From a bacterium (GTDB lineage: Bacteria; Planctomycetota; Planctomycetia; Kolteriales; Kolteriaceae), in contig JAIELF010000007.1 of NCBI GenBank assembly GCA_019753235.1, forward strand, positions 26,081 through 90,080: 64,000 bases of DNA. The letters run 5' to 3'. The notes under the pieces were generated by a model, which was given only the letters and a program-made list of their open reading frames with translations, had not been told where the DNA came from and did not search any database. Each line of letters starts with the position of its first letter. The first letter of the stretch is position 1. Shown piece after piece: positions 46,534 to 54,743 of the stretch. Made by a program: the position numbers and the translations under genes.

Positions 46534-47006
46534 GCTCGCTTCTGACATTGTCGGTCGGCCTGGGTCTGGCCGTCAGCATGCTTCTCACCGAGTTCTTCGG
46601 CTTGGCCGCGGGCGGCATGGTGGTGCCGGGCTACGTCGCGCTTTATCTCGATAAGCCGATCAGCGTCCTCATCACGCTTGCCACCGGGATGGCAACGTTT
46701 CTCGTCGTTCACGCTCTTTCAACCGTGACGATCATCTACGGTCGCCGACGAACGGTGATGATGATTCTATTCGGATTCTTGCTCGGCATCGGCATCGAAC
46801 ATTTGCCGGTGCGACTGCTCGATGCGCTCGCGAATCTGGGAAACGATCCGACCGGCGATGTGCAGGTGATCGGCTACATCATCCCAGGCCTCATCGGGAT
46901 CTGGATCGATCGTCAAGGTCTCATTGAGACATTGAGCGTTCTTCTAACGGCTTCGGTCGTCGTCCGATTGATTCTGATTGTTCTCGGCATGGAGTTGGGA
47001 TCATGA
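46530..47006 (+). CDS. pgsC: Poly-gamma-glutamate synthase membrane subunit
   Basis: A 158-residue integral membrane protein with about five transmembrane helices. LLTEFFGLAAGGMVVPGYVA near the N terminus, and the later GYIIPGLIGIWIDRQGL, are the conserved parts of PgsC/CapC, the partner that holds PgsB at the membrane. Length agrees with the family. It overlaps pgsB and the next gene by four bases each, which couples their translation. I reject the longer frame starting at 46410, because it would run through the end of pgsB. Confidence 0.9.
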   Translation: MSSLLTLSVGLGLAVSMLLTEFFGLAAGGMVVPGYVALYLDKPISVLITLATGMATFLVVHALSTVTIIYGRRRTVMMILFGFLLGIGIEHLPVRLLDALANLGNDPTGDVQVIGYIIPGLIGIWIDRQGLIETLSVLLTASVVVRLILIVLGMELGS

Positions 47007-48148
47007 AGCGACTTTATTGGCGACCTAAACAAGTCTCGCATGCCGGCTTGCTGCTGGTCGGAATGATCAGCGTCGGCGGAATGATCGCGGTGGAGTTGTT
47101 TCGTATCGACACCAAACAACCAGGCTTCGACAAGAAAGTACAAGCCGCCGAACTTGCTCGCCGATGCATGGACGCCATCAAAGATGAGCGGATCAATCGA
47201 GGCGAGTCGATCGATTCGGATTTAGATCCGGCCCATACTGGGATGATCGGTAAGTTGATGACGCCAGTCACCAGCGTCTCTGGGGATCTGGGGGCCAAGC
47301 AGACGGCCGCCAATCCGAACTTCGCCGCCGTCGTGGTCGAAATGCTGTTGCAGGCGGGAGTTCGAAAGGGTGATGTCGTCGCGGTGGGTTTTACCGGTTC
47401 GTTTCCTTCTCTGAACATCTGCGTGATCGCGGCACTTGAGACGCTCGAGGCGAAGGGGGTCATGATCTCGAGCGCGTCGGCGTCGCAGTTTGGTGCGAAC
47501 TTGCCCGATCTCCTTTGGATCGATATGGAGCGCATCCTTCATGAGAAGGGTTTGTTGACGGCGCGAAGCGTTGCTTGTTCTCTCGGCGGGTACGAAGATG
47601 TCGGTCTGGGATTGTCGGCAGAGTCGCGGGACTTGATCATGGCCGGGATCAATCGGAATCAACTCCGCGCGATTCAACCAGGCTCTTTCACCGAATCAAT
47701 CGATGTTCGCATGTCGATCTTTCGTGAACAGGCGGCCCGCCAACCGATCAAAGCTTACATCAACGTAGGCGGGGGCGCCGTCAGTGTCGGCCGAAGCATC
47801 GGCAAAGGGACGTACCAACCTGGCCTGAACAAGAAGGCACCGCGGGCTGCCCTCAAGATTGATTCCGTCATGACTCGTTTCATGAAAGAAGGTGTCCCAG
47901 CTCTCCATTTGGTGCAGATTCGAGAGATTGCCGAGGCCTATGGCTTACCGAGCGCACCGGCCCAGATGCCGACCGTCGGCGAGGGGAAAATCTACTTTCA
48001 GCCCGAATACAACTCCTGGCTGGCACTTTCGTTACTCGTCGCTATCTTTTTAGGGCTCTATGCTTTCGTCCTTTCGGACGTCGGGCTGCGAATCCTGAAG
48101 GGGATCGCTCGACAACGGGATTCGTCGCTTCCTCACCCGGCCGTGTAG
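47003..48148 (+). CDS. pgsW: Poly-gamma-glutamate system protein (PgsW-like)
   Basis: A 381-residue protein with one N-terminal transmembrane segment (about 14-34), a large soluble domain and a second transmembrane helix near the C terminus (about 333-353). The soluble domain contains VVAVGFTGSFPSLNICVIAA (about 126-145) and later AYINVGGGAVSVGRSIGKGT. It resembles the family called poly-gamma-glutamate system protein or PgsW, found with pgsB and pgsC in spirochaetes and others (from memory). The exact biochemical role is not known; export or release of polymer is inference. ATGA overlap with pgsC. Confidence 0.8.
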   Translation: MKRLYWRPKQVSHAGLLLVGMISVGGMIAVELFRIDTKQPGFDKKVQAAELARRCMDAIKDERINRGESIDSDLDPAHTGMIGKLMTPVTSVSGDLGAKQTAANPNFAAVVVEMLLQAGVRKGDVVAVGFTGSFPSLNICVIAALETLEAKGVMISSASASQFGANLPDLLWIDMERILHEKGLLTARSVACSLGGYEDVGLGLSAESRDLIMAGINRNQLRAIQPGSFTESIDVRMSIFREQAARQPIKAYINVGGGAVSVGRSIGKGTYQPGLNKKAPRAALKIDSVMTRFMKEGVPALHLVQIREIAEAYGLPSAPAQMPTVGEGKIYFQPEYNSWLALSLLVAIFLGLYAFVLSDVGLRILKGIARQRDSSLPHPAV

Positions 48149-48158
48149 AGGTTTGGTG

Positions 48159-48175
48159 GAGGTTAAGCCTCTTTT
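48159..48175 (+). terminator. Possible terminator of the pgs operon
   Basis: GAGG-ttaag-CCTC followed by TTTT lies 10 bases after the last stop of the operon. The stem is only four base pairs. Confidence 0.3.
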
Positions 48176-48336
48176 ACGCCACCTTTCCTGGTTTTCCTTC
48201 GCGGGCGACCGCTGTATCCTGAGAAGTGTACCACGAGGCTCTCTTCGAGAGGATTCCAGAGACCATCGCCAGCGGAACGAAGATTCTTCGAACCAGTCCC
48301 GGAAAACGATCGCGATTAGCATGAAAGAGGCAGCCG

Positions 48337-49032
48337 ATGAACATTCTGGTCGTCGAAGACATCGAGCGGATGCGAGAGGTCATCGTTCAAGGCCTACGCG
48401 AGAGGGGATTCGAGGTTCAGCCGGCCATCGATGGCTATGAAGCCGAAGAATTCGCGATCAAGAATAGCTACGACGTCATCGTTCTGGATGTGATGCTTCC
48501 CGGTCGCGATGGGCTCGAGGTCTGTCGACGACTTCGAAGCGAGGGGATTCGTACGCCTGTTTTGTTGCTTACCGCTTTGACGAGCCCTTCTGATGTGGTG
48601 GCGGGTTTCGACGCTGGCGGCGACGACTACCTTACCAAGCCTTTCGAATTCTCGGAACTGGTCGCACGCATCCGCGCTCTTTGGCGGCGAAACCAAATCC
48701 AGGAGTCCACGATTCGATTCGAAGATATTGAACTCGATCTCCTCAGTCGGCGAGTCAAACGAGGAGGCAAAAGCGTTCGCTTGACGCAACGCGAGTACGC
48801 GCTCCTCGAGTTCTTCGTTCGCAATCCGGGCCGAATCCTGTCCCGAACCGAGATCAGTCAGACTGTCTGGGAAACGGACTTCGACCGCGAAAGCAATGTC
48901 ATCGATGTCTACGTCAGCATGGTTCGTCGAAAGTTAGAGAAGAACTTCTCACGCAAAGTCATCCACACCGTCGTCAGCGAAGGTTACATGCTCAGCGCTC
49001 CCGAATCGGTTTCGGCGATGCAGAAAGCATGA
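48337..49032 (+). CDS. OmpR/PhoB-family response regulator
   Basis: A 231-residue transcription factor. The receiver domain (1-120) has the acidic pocket VVEDIE, phospho-acceptor Asp51 (VLDVMLPGRDG), and the LTA and TKPF motifs. A winged-helix output domain (about 130-225) shows LTQREYALLEFFVRNPGRIL and VIDVYVSMVRRKLE. ATG 48337 has GAGG 6 bases upstream. It lies 188 bp after the pgs operon on the same strand, with no kinase gene next to it; the sensor at 33474 is a possible partner, but only by default. Confidence 0.93.
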   Translation: MNILVVEDIERMREVIVQGLRERGFEVQPAIDGYEAEEFAIKNSYDVIVLDVMLPGRDGLEVCRRLRSEGIRTPVLLLTALTSPSDVVAGFDAGGDDYLTKPFEFSELVARIRALWRRNQIQESTIRFEDIELDLLSRRVKRGGKSVRLTQREYALLEFFVRNPGRILSRTEISQTVWETDFDRESNVIDVYVSMVRRKLEKNFSRKVIHTVVSEGYMLSAPESVSAMQKA

Positions 49033-49227
49033 TCTCGACACGTCGGATGATTGCAGCCGATCAGCGTCGTCAACATCGTTTTCACTGTCTCGTTAAAAAA
49101 GAGTCGTCCAACTCGTTCCTTCAGGACATCCTGCGCCCGCGGTTGCCGAGGCACTTCCATGAAGCCGGAAAGCGATCGAACCGAAGGTGCTCCGTGTCAA
49201 ACGAAATCGGCTCCTGAGAATAACGGA

Positions 49228-49806
49228 CTAGGTAACGCAAACTTCCTTGCCTGGACTTGGCGGCTCGCCTCGGTCGCGCACGATTCGGCAAGGATTGCCC
49301 GCTGCAATCTTGTTCGCAGGAATGTTGCCGAACACGCTCGAGCGGGCTCCGACAACTGTTCCATCTCCGATCGTCACCCCCGGAGCGACGAAGACATCGG
49401 CACAAACCCAGGTCCCTGCGCCGATCGAAATCGGGGCCGTCGTTAAGCGCATCCCGGGGTCATTCATGTCGTGCGACGCGGTGCAGAGAAACGAGTATTG
49501 CGACACGGTCGAGTGCGGACCCAGACGGATTGGCGCGACGTTGTAGCAGTCGACATCGAACGAGATGCAAGAGTACTCCTCCATGGTGAGGTTCCACGGA
49601 GCCCAGATCTTCGCGGTGCTAAAGACCTTCGCTGTTGGATGGAGGTTTGCTCCAAAGAGACGAAGGATCATCCGCCGCCAACCGTGAAAAATCTTGGGCG
49701 ATGGCCGAAAGAGAATCGGGTAGACCAAGCCCCAGAGGGTTCGCCCCACCTTATTCATCAGCGAATGAGGGCTCTTGTTTTGGCTGATATCAAATCGGTT
49801 CGCCAT
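49228..49806 (-). CDS. WcaF-like hexapeptide acetyltransferase
   Basis: A 192-residue left-handed beta-helix acyltransferase. After a helical N-terminal part (about 15-60) come hexapeptide repeats from about 85 to 165, including SISIGAGTWVCADVFVAPG-like turns and IGDGTVVGARSSVFG. The end IPANKIAAGNPCRIVRDRG is typical of the colanic-acid acetyltransferases of the WcaF type. It would O-acetylate an exopolysaccharide sugar with acetyl-CoA. ATG 49806 has a GGACGAGAG site. It points back toward the pgs region but is on the opposite strand. Confidence 0.85.
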   Translation of the reverse strand: MANRFDISQNKSPHSLMNKVGRTLWGLVYPILFRPSPKIFHGWRRMILRLFGANLHPTAKVFSTAKIWAPWNLTMEEYSCISFDVDCYNVAPIRLGPHSTVSQYSFLCTASHDMNDPGMRLTTAPISIGAGTWVCADVFVAPGVTIGDGTVVGARSSVFGNIPANKIAAGNPCRIVRDRGEPPSPGKEVCVT

Positions 49807-50125
49807 ACGTTTCTCTCGTCCGTTCTCGCGGGCCGTCGCGCGAATGACTCGCCCTTACCATTGATATTCAAAAATCGAAAGGCCCCGCTGAAGCGAAACC
49901 AGCCGAGATTTGTTGAGCGAAACGATCCGCCTGGACGGCCGGCGTCGGCGGAAATCGCGAGAACATCCCAAGCATGCCGCATACGTCCGATAAGTCGATC
50001 GCTTCCTTTGCGGCCCGAACACTTTCTACCGAATCGATCGACGAATCTTGGTCAATCCCCTTCGCCCCAAAGGCAGCAGAAGACTTCCCCGCCGTGCCCG
50101 GAACATCTGTAAGAATATCCGTCTC
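49807..50125. other. Divergent intergenic region
   Basis: These 319 bp separate the divergent acetyltransferase and tsaB genes. The short frames inside have no ribosome site and I consider them chance. No clear promoter or repeat was identified by eye. Confidence 0.4.
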
Positions 50126-50836
50126 ATGCGATCAATCTTAATGGAAACAAGTTGTCCCTTCGCGGAAGTCGCTTTAGCAAGCGAGGGCGTGATCGTCTGT
50201 CGTCGGCACCTGAGTCTAGCTCGGCAGCACGCTCGCGATCTGATTCCAACTTTGAAGGAGTTGCTTGTCGAGCAAGGTTGGTCAGCCCGGTCGGTGGATC
50301 TCCTTGCCGTCGATGTCGGCCCGGGGAGTTACACTGGCTTGCGGGTTGGCGTTGTGACCGCGAAGATGTTTGCGTACGCCAACAAGGCGAAAGTCTGCGG
50401 GATTGATTCGATGACGTTGCTGGCGATGGGATCGCCGGTGGATCGCCTGTCGATTTGGGGTATCGTCGATGCCCAACAGAATCAGCTCTATACTCAGCGA
50501 TTCGTACGCGACACTCCCGGCGACATTCCCCGATCGACATCTCCCATGGAGGTGATGCCCGTGGAAGAATGGACTCGTCGGCTTCAGCAGGGTGACTTCG
50601 TCACGGGGCCGGGTCTTGCGAAGTGTTCGGGTTTACTCGATGAGCGTTCGACGTTGGCTCCGCCAGGGCAATGGTCGCCCACGGTCGATGCGATGGCCCT
50701 TGAACTTTCTCGCCGGTCGGTCCGGGGTGAATGGGACGACCCTTGGAGGCTTGCCCCACTTTACCTGCGTGACAGTTCCGCACAGATTCGGTGGGACTCT
50801 GGGCTCAGCAAGCCGACCCATTCGCCGCCGACATAA
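50126..50836 (+). CDS. tsaB: tRNA threonylcarbamoyladenosine biosynthesis protein TsaB
   Basis: A 236-residue member of the ASKHA fold. VDVGPGSYTGLRVGVVTAK (about residues 59-77) is the characteristic TsaB/YeaZ segment. TsaB forms a complex with TsaD and TsaE that makes the t6A modification at position 37 of ANN-decoding tRNAs; TsaD is not in the window. ATG 50126 gives MRSILMETSCPFAEVALA, the usual beginning; the frame is open to 50048. Length is normal. A strong stem-loop after the gene serves the minus strand and may also end this transcript. Confidence 0.9.
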   Translation: MRSILMETSCPFAEVALASEGVIVCRRHLSLARQHARDLIPTLKELLVEQGWSARSVDLLAVDVGPGSYTGLRVGVVTAKMFAYANKAKVCGIDSMTLLAMGSPVDRLSIWGIVDAQQNQLYTQRFVRDTPGDIPRSTSPMEVMPVEEWTRRLQQGDFVTGPGLAKCSGLLDERSTLAPPGQWSPTVDAMALELSRRSVRGEWDDPWRLAPLYLRDSSAQIRWDSGLSKPTHSPPT

Positions 50837-50884
50837 AGTCGCAAGCGATATACGCTGATCGTCTTTAAGAATCCCCTATATGCC

Positions 50885-50916
50885 AAAAGAAAAGCACGGC
50901 CGAGGTGGGCCGTGCT
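50885..50916 (-). terminator. Rho-independent terminator of the small secreted protein gene
   Basis: AGCACGGCC (50893-50901) pairs perfectly with GGCCGTGCT (50908-50916) around a 6-base loop. On the minus strand it is followed by TTTCTTTT, so it ends the gene at 50957-51349. It may also slow the convergent tsaB transcript. Confidence 0.8.
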
Positions 50917-50956
50917 CTCGCGATTTAAGGATGTTGCGTCGCTGCTTTCCGATCCG

Positions 50957-51349
50957 TTAGTACAGCGGGGACCGCTGAGGATTGAAGTAGCGATAGTGCT
51001 GGTTAAAGGTGGACAGGTTTCGCTGTCGACCACCATAGATTGGCGGAACCTGTGTCTGCGGGCGCGATGATCGTCTGCCGGTCTCCGCTTGGCGAAGGTA
51101 GTCGTCGGCCGGGTCGACATAGTCGTTTCCGGTCGGGCCGCGGTAGACTTGGCTATTGAGCCGTTGCAACTGCTTGTTCATGGACTGTTGCTGCTGTTGC
51201 ATTTGCCGCTGCACACGAGCGTTGTTGGTCTGCATGTAGTTCAGGAACAGTCTATCGCCTCGACTGAAGCCCTGAGCGAAGGCTGCCGGGGCAACCCATC
51301 CCATTAATCCAATCGTTAAAACCCAACCAATGACCGCGCGACCCAACAT
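50957..51349 (-). CDS. Small secreted Gln-rich protein
   Basis: A 130-residue protein with a clear signal peptide (about residues 1-26, LTIGLMGWVAPAAFAQ). The mature part has a Gln-rich stretch (VQRQMQQQQQSMNKQLQRL, about 45-63) and a Tyr/Asn/Arg-rich C-terminal part without Cys. ATG 51349 has GAGAGGA upstream. A convincing promoter lies 160 bp upstream and a strong terminator follows, so it is a separately expressed gene. I do not recognise the family; a structural or surface role would fit but is unproven. Confidence 0.65.
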   Translation of the reverse strand: MLGRAVIGWVLTIGLMGWVAPAAFAQGFSRGDRLFLNYMQTNNARVQRQMQQQQQSMNKQLQRLNSQVYRGPTGNDYVDPADDYLRQAETGRRSSRPQTQVPPIYGGRQRNLSTFNQHYRYFNPQRSPLY

Positions 51350-51775
51350 GGGGATGTCCTCTCTCTGGTTGACAGAGCGCGAAGAATGTTTTTCCACTTC
51401 TTTTTATCGCGACGTTTCGCGGACATTTCAATCGGAACCGGATGAACCTTTCGGCAAAGCAACCGACCAGCGTCAACCTTTCCGGATCGGGTAGTTCAGA
51501 GAATATAGAGGGATTATGACGACAGGCCGGCGAAGTGACAATCCTCGCTTGGGATGGGCTCAAACAGCATAAGGAGTGACTGTCAAGAAATAGGCTTAGC
51601 CGAGGGATCAGCTCGGCCAAGTCGTATTCATAGGCGATCAAGCGAGAACGACGTGCCGTTCCCAATCCCATTCACCGAGAGTCTGGTGGGAAGAGCAGGC
51701 TTCCTGCGAAGCGATGGTTGGAACCGGGAAATCGCCCGCCGAGCGGTGCCGACTTCCCCTTTGTCCCACCGGAGA
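51350..51775. other. Leader and promoter region between csrA and the Gln-rich protein gene
   Basis: These 426 bp have no plausible gene. They hold a sigma-70-type promoter at 51513-51541 for the minus strand and a leader of about 155 bases. The part next to csrA (51560-51775) contains nothing I can identify. Confidence 0.45.
51513..51541 (-). promoter_or_regulatory. Candidate sigma-70 promoter
   Basis: Read on the minus strand: TTGTCA (51541-51536), 17-base spacer, CATAAT (51518-51513). Both boxes match five of six consensus positions at ideal spacing. Start of transcription would be near 51505, about 155 bases before ATG 51349. Confidence 0.5.
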
Positions 51776-52039
51776 CTAGCGGATGACCTCTGCCCGAGCG
51801 ACCCGCAGCCTCACCGTCGAGGGTTTCCCCCCTACCGGTTCGCCGAGTTGACGCTCGACGAAGGCGGCTTGCATATTCTCTCGCTGGATCGATTCGTAGA
51901 CCTCTTGTCGATGGATCGGAACGTTCGGCGGCGCGGCGATGCCCAAGCGAATCTTGTCTCCCCGAATATCCACCAGAGTAATAACGATATCGTCGCCGAT
52001 CATGATGCTTTCGTCGAGTTGACGCGACAAAACGAGCAT
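51776..52039 (-). CDS. csrA: Carbon storage regulator CsrA
   Basis: An 87-residue RNA-binding protein that blocks or stabilises target mRNAs at GGA motifs. MLVLSRQLDESIMIGDDIVI and IRLGIAAPPNVPIHRQEVYE are the conserved CsrA strands with the RNA-contacting Leu4 and Arg44. The C-terminal extension of about 30 residues is longer than in E. coli (61 residues), as in bacteria where FliW binds CsrA. GGAAGGAG precedes ATG 52039. It is the last gene of the flagellar operon and lies directly after fliW, its expected antagonist. Confidence 0.95.
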   Translation of the reverse strand: MLVLSRQLDESIMIGDDIVITLVDIRGDKIRLGIAAPPNVPIHRQEVYESIQRENMQAAFVERQLGEPVGGKPSTVRLRVARAEVIR

Positions 52040-52130
52040 AAGACAGACTCCTTCCCGATTCTGGCCCGACCGATCGCGACTCGGTCAGGCACGGTTGCCT
52101 AATCCTTGGTGTTCCGGTCGAAGCTGCGAC

Positions 52131-52571
52131 TTACGCAGTGACCAGGGCCGGCTTCGCGGCCCGAAGCGGGTGTCTGACATCGAAGCGAGCGTCTCGCAGG
52201 ACGACCTGCTTACCCAGCGATTTAGCTGGGTTGATGACGATCGGTCCCTTCAAGTTGGCGGTGAAATCCCCGTCGACACGATTCAGGACGAGCAAGATCT
52301 CGGCATCCTCGGGATGGTCTAGTTGCAAGGCCGACAAGTCGACATCCTCGCCATCGAATGCAACAGGTGATTGCAACTTGGCATTCGTCACCAAAGCCAA
52401 GGCAAACTCACCCTGATCGAGGCTCTGCAACCAGTACAAGTCAGAGGCCCCGTCGTCGTGCACCAGCACAAAGCGTGTCAGACGACTAAGCCCCACCAGT
52501 CCCTCGGGAAAACGGATCACGTCTTCCTGATCCACGTCCAGCCAACCGAAGCGAAAAGTCTCGATCTTCAT
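52131..52571 (-). CDS. fliW: Flagellar assembly factor FliW
   Basis: A 146-residue cytoplasmic protein that binds CsrA and also flagellin, so that flagellin secretion frees FliW to release CsrA's block. IRFPEGLVGLSRLTRFVLVH and FALALVTN follow the family pattern. ATG 52571 has GGGAGGA 7 bases upstream; the frame is open to 52664. It sits between flgL and csrA. No flagellin gene is in the window. Confidence 0.9.
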   Translation of the reverse strand: MKIETFRFGWLDVDQEDVIRFPEGLVGLSRLTRFVLVHDDGASDLYWLQSLDQGEFALALVTNAKLQSPVAFDGEDVDLSALQLDHPEDAEILLVLNRVDGDFTANLKGPIVINPAKSLGKQVVLRDARFDVRHPLRAAKPALVTA

Positions 52572-52802
52572 CAACAGTCCTCCCAAGCGCTTTTGAAACA
52601 AGGTCAGAGGTTCGCTCGATCGAAGGCCGTCATCCTTGGCGACTTCTCGATCGGGATGCAACACTCTTGCCCAGGTTTCCTCGTTTGCGCCCGGCGGACA
52701 TTCGCTTCCACAATCACACTTTGCCGCGTGGGAACAAACTAACTATCGACCGGTAAGCTGGAACATCTAGCGTCACTCTACCGGTCTGGTAAGAAATCTA
52801 GC

Positions 52803-54722
52803 TCACAGATAGTCCAGTAACGACCCTTGAAGCAGTCGTCCGCCTGATGCCAATGCTGCCTGCAGCGCTGTTTGCTGCGCGGACAATTTTGTGACAGTTT
52901 CTGTCAAGTCTGCATCGATAAGTTGCGTGGTGTCTTTGGTAATGCTGGCCAATTCATCTGCCAGTCGGCTATCGAGCTGGTCCAGCGTTTGAAGTTGAGC
53001 TCCGAGCGAACCTCGGGCTGTCAGCAGGCGGCTCTGATCCGTGTCAATCTGTAGGGTGGCGAGGCTGACCTCTGAAAGATCTTTCTTTCCCAGGCCGGCA
53101 CTTATTCTCAGCAGCGTATCGAATATCCCCTTCACCCGAGCCTGATTGTTGTTCGACCCGAGAATCGTCCCGCCGCCGGCCGTCGTGCCTGCGATCCCCA
53201 GACCACTTGCCGCCTGTGAATCGTCGATGTTCTGGACGATGAACGAACTGGCCCCTGCGGTGTTATCACGAATCTGCAATCCCCCCACCGGGTTGATGCC
53301 GACCGTCACCCGCGAGCCTGTGGCCGACTCAATCTTCTGTTTAACATCGCTGACGGTTTTCGCTCCGTCGAGATCAATGTCGTACGAGGTGCCGTCCGCC
53401 ACCGCCACCCGAAGGTCCGCCCCGTTTCGAAGCGAAACCCCGCCGCCACCGTTAAAGTCCGCGAGCTTGCTGTTCAAATTGGTGGTCAGAATCCCAAGCC
53501 CCTGCGCGACCGTTCCGCTCGCGGAGTTCTCGACGATCGAGTACGCACTTCCCGAAAGCGTGTTTAAGACATTGATGCCGGTCCCGTCGCTGTTGAGTTC
53601 CGCCCGGACGCGCACGTTGGCGGCATTGATTCGATTGATGACATCCTGCACCGTTTGCGCACTCGAAAGATCAATTGATGCTGAGTAAGAGCCATTGTTA
53701 ATGACCAGAGGCTGGCTGGTGTTGACGCCTGCCCCACCATTGAGAAGCGACAAAGGCGTATCGAGGGTCACCTCTGGACGAAGGTTCAATCCGGCAGCGG
53801 GAACACTGGCATTAACCAGTTCAATCCCCAGGTCAGCAGCGGTGGTCGCCCCCCCCAGACTACTAATCGTGACGGTCGCGCTTGGCCCCGTCGCGACTCG
53901 CAGACCGTTGCCGGCCGCGTTGATATTGACCGTAAAGCCCTGCGAACTGAGGGCGCCATTGTTGTTGATGATGTCGATCACATCCTGAACGCTATCCGCG
54001 TTTGAAAGATCGACGGTGACGGCAGGGCCCGACCCGGTGTTGATCAACAGGGAACCAGGCTGCACCCCCTTGCCTTGATTCAAGGATGAAAGTCTCGTCG
54101 CTCCGGACACATCAGGGGAAAGACTCGTTCCATAGCCGGCCGAAGAAAAGACGCCGATCGAGGAATCCGCGGTCAAAGTCGCTGGGAAGAGTTGTCCTGT
54201 CCCTTGCAACGACTGCAGTACCGCACTATCCCCCGTGAAACGGATATCGTTTCCTTCGCGCACGAACGGGGCCACGGAAGGATCACTGCCGGCTAGTGAA
54301 TAGCGACCCAGGTACTGTTGATTGGCGACCGTGACTAACTGACTGATGAGAGAATCCACTTGCGTCTTTGCCGCGGCATAGTCGGCATCACTTTTCGTTC
54401 CATCCACCACGCCAATGGCGATACTCTTTGTCGTATCAAGTGCGTCAGAGAATGAACGAAGGCTTCCGTCGACGGACGATAGCGCATTGTTTCCCTGCTG
54501 AACATTGCTTCGGAACTGCGTCTGCTGCTCCTTGGCGAGTTGAAGAATGCTCGCGCGGACGGCGTCGTTAGGATTGTCGCTTGGCAATTGTAAACGACGA
54601 CCGGTGGAGAGCTCGGTCGCGACATCGGTCAACTCTTTCTGCCGACGCGCGATGTTGGTAATCGCCAGTTGCGATTGAATCGCAAATGGGACGCGACCGT
54701 TACCGACCGGGACGATAGACAT
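52803..54722 (-). CDS. flgL: Hook-filament junction protein FlgL (HAP3), enlarged
   Basis: A 639-residue exported flagellar protein, about twice the length of E. coli FlgL (317). The N-terminal flagellin-like helical region (about 1-140, with RRQKELTDVATELSTGRRL) and a C-terminal helical region (about 530-639) are canonical D0/D1 parts. Between them lie three related repeats of about 85-90 residues (212-302, 326-412, 421-512) that match the flagellin hook-IN motif (a LNGGxGV entry, V-x-D-V-I-x-x-I-N helix, and LGI exit). AGAAGGAG precedes ATG 54722. FlgK is 21 bp upstream. Confidence 0.88.
   Translation of the reverse strand: MSIVPVGNGRVPFAIQSQLAITNIARRQKELTDVATELSTGRRLQLPSDNPNDAVRASILQLAKEQQTQFRSNVQQGNNALSSVDGSLRSFSDALDTTKSIAIGVVDGTKSDADYAAAKTQVDSLISQLVTVANQQYLGRYSLAGSDPSVAPFVREGNDIRFTGDSAVLQSLQGTGQLFPATLTADSSIGVFSSAGYGTSLSPDVSGATRLSSLNQGKGVQPGSLLINTGSGPAVTVDLSNADSVQDVIDIINNNGALSSQGFTVNINAAGNGLRVATGPSATVTISSLGGATTAADLGIELVNASVPAAGLNLRPEVTLDTPLSLLNGGAGVNTSQPLVINNGSYSASIDLSSAQTVQDVINRINAANVRVRAELNSDGTGINVLNTLSGSAYSIVENSASGTVAQGLGILTTNLNSKLADFNGGGGVSLRNGADLRVAVADGTSYDIDLDGAKTVSDVKQKIESATGSRVTVGINPVGGLQIRDNTAGASSFIVQNIDDSQAASGLGIAGTTAGGGTILGSNNNQARVKGIFDTLLRISAGLGKKDLSEVSLATLQIDTDQSRLLTARGSLGAQLQTLDQLDSRLADELASITKDTTQLIDADLTETVTKLSAQQTALQAALASGGRLLQGSLLDYL
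53187..54089 (-). repeat. Three internal hook-IN-type repeats in flgL
   Basis: Repeat units are roughly 53817-54089, 53487-53747 and 53187-53462. Each codes for a LN-Q/G-G-K/A/G-G-V entry, a D-L-S/D-x-A-x-[ST]-V-x-D-V helix and a closing LGI. They share the protein pattern but differ enough in sequence to be old duplications. Confidence 0.65.
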
Positions 54723-54743
54723 CGATCGGGCTCCTTCTATTGG

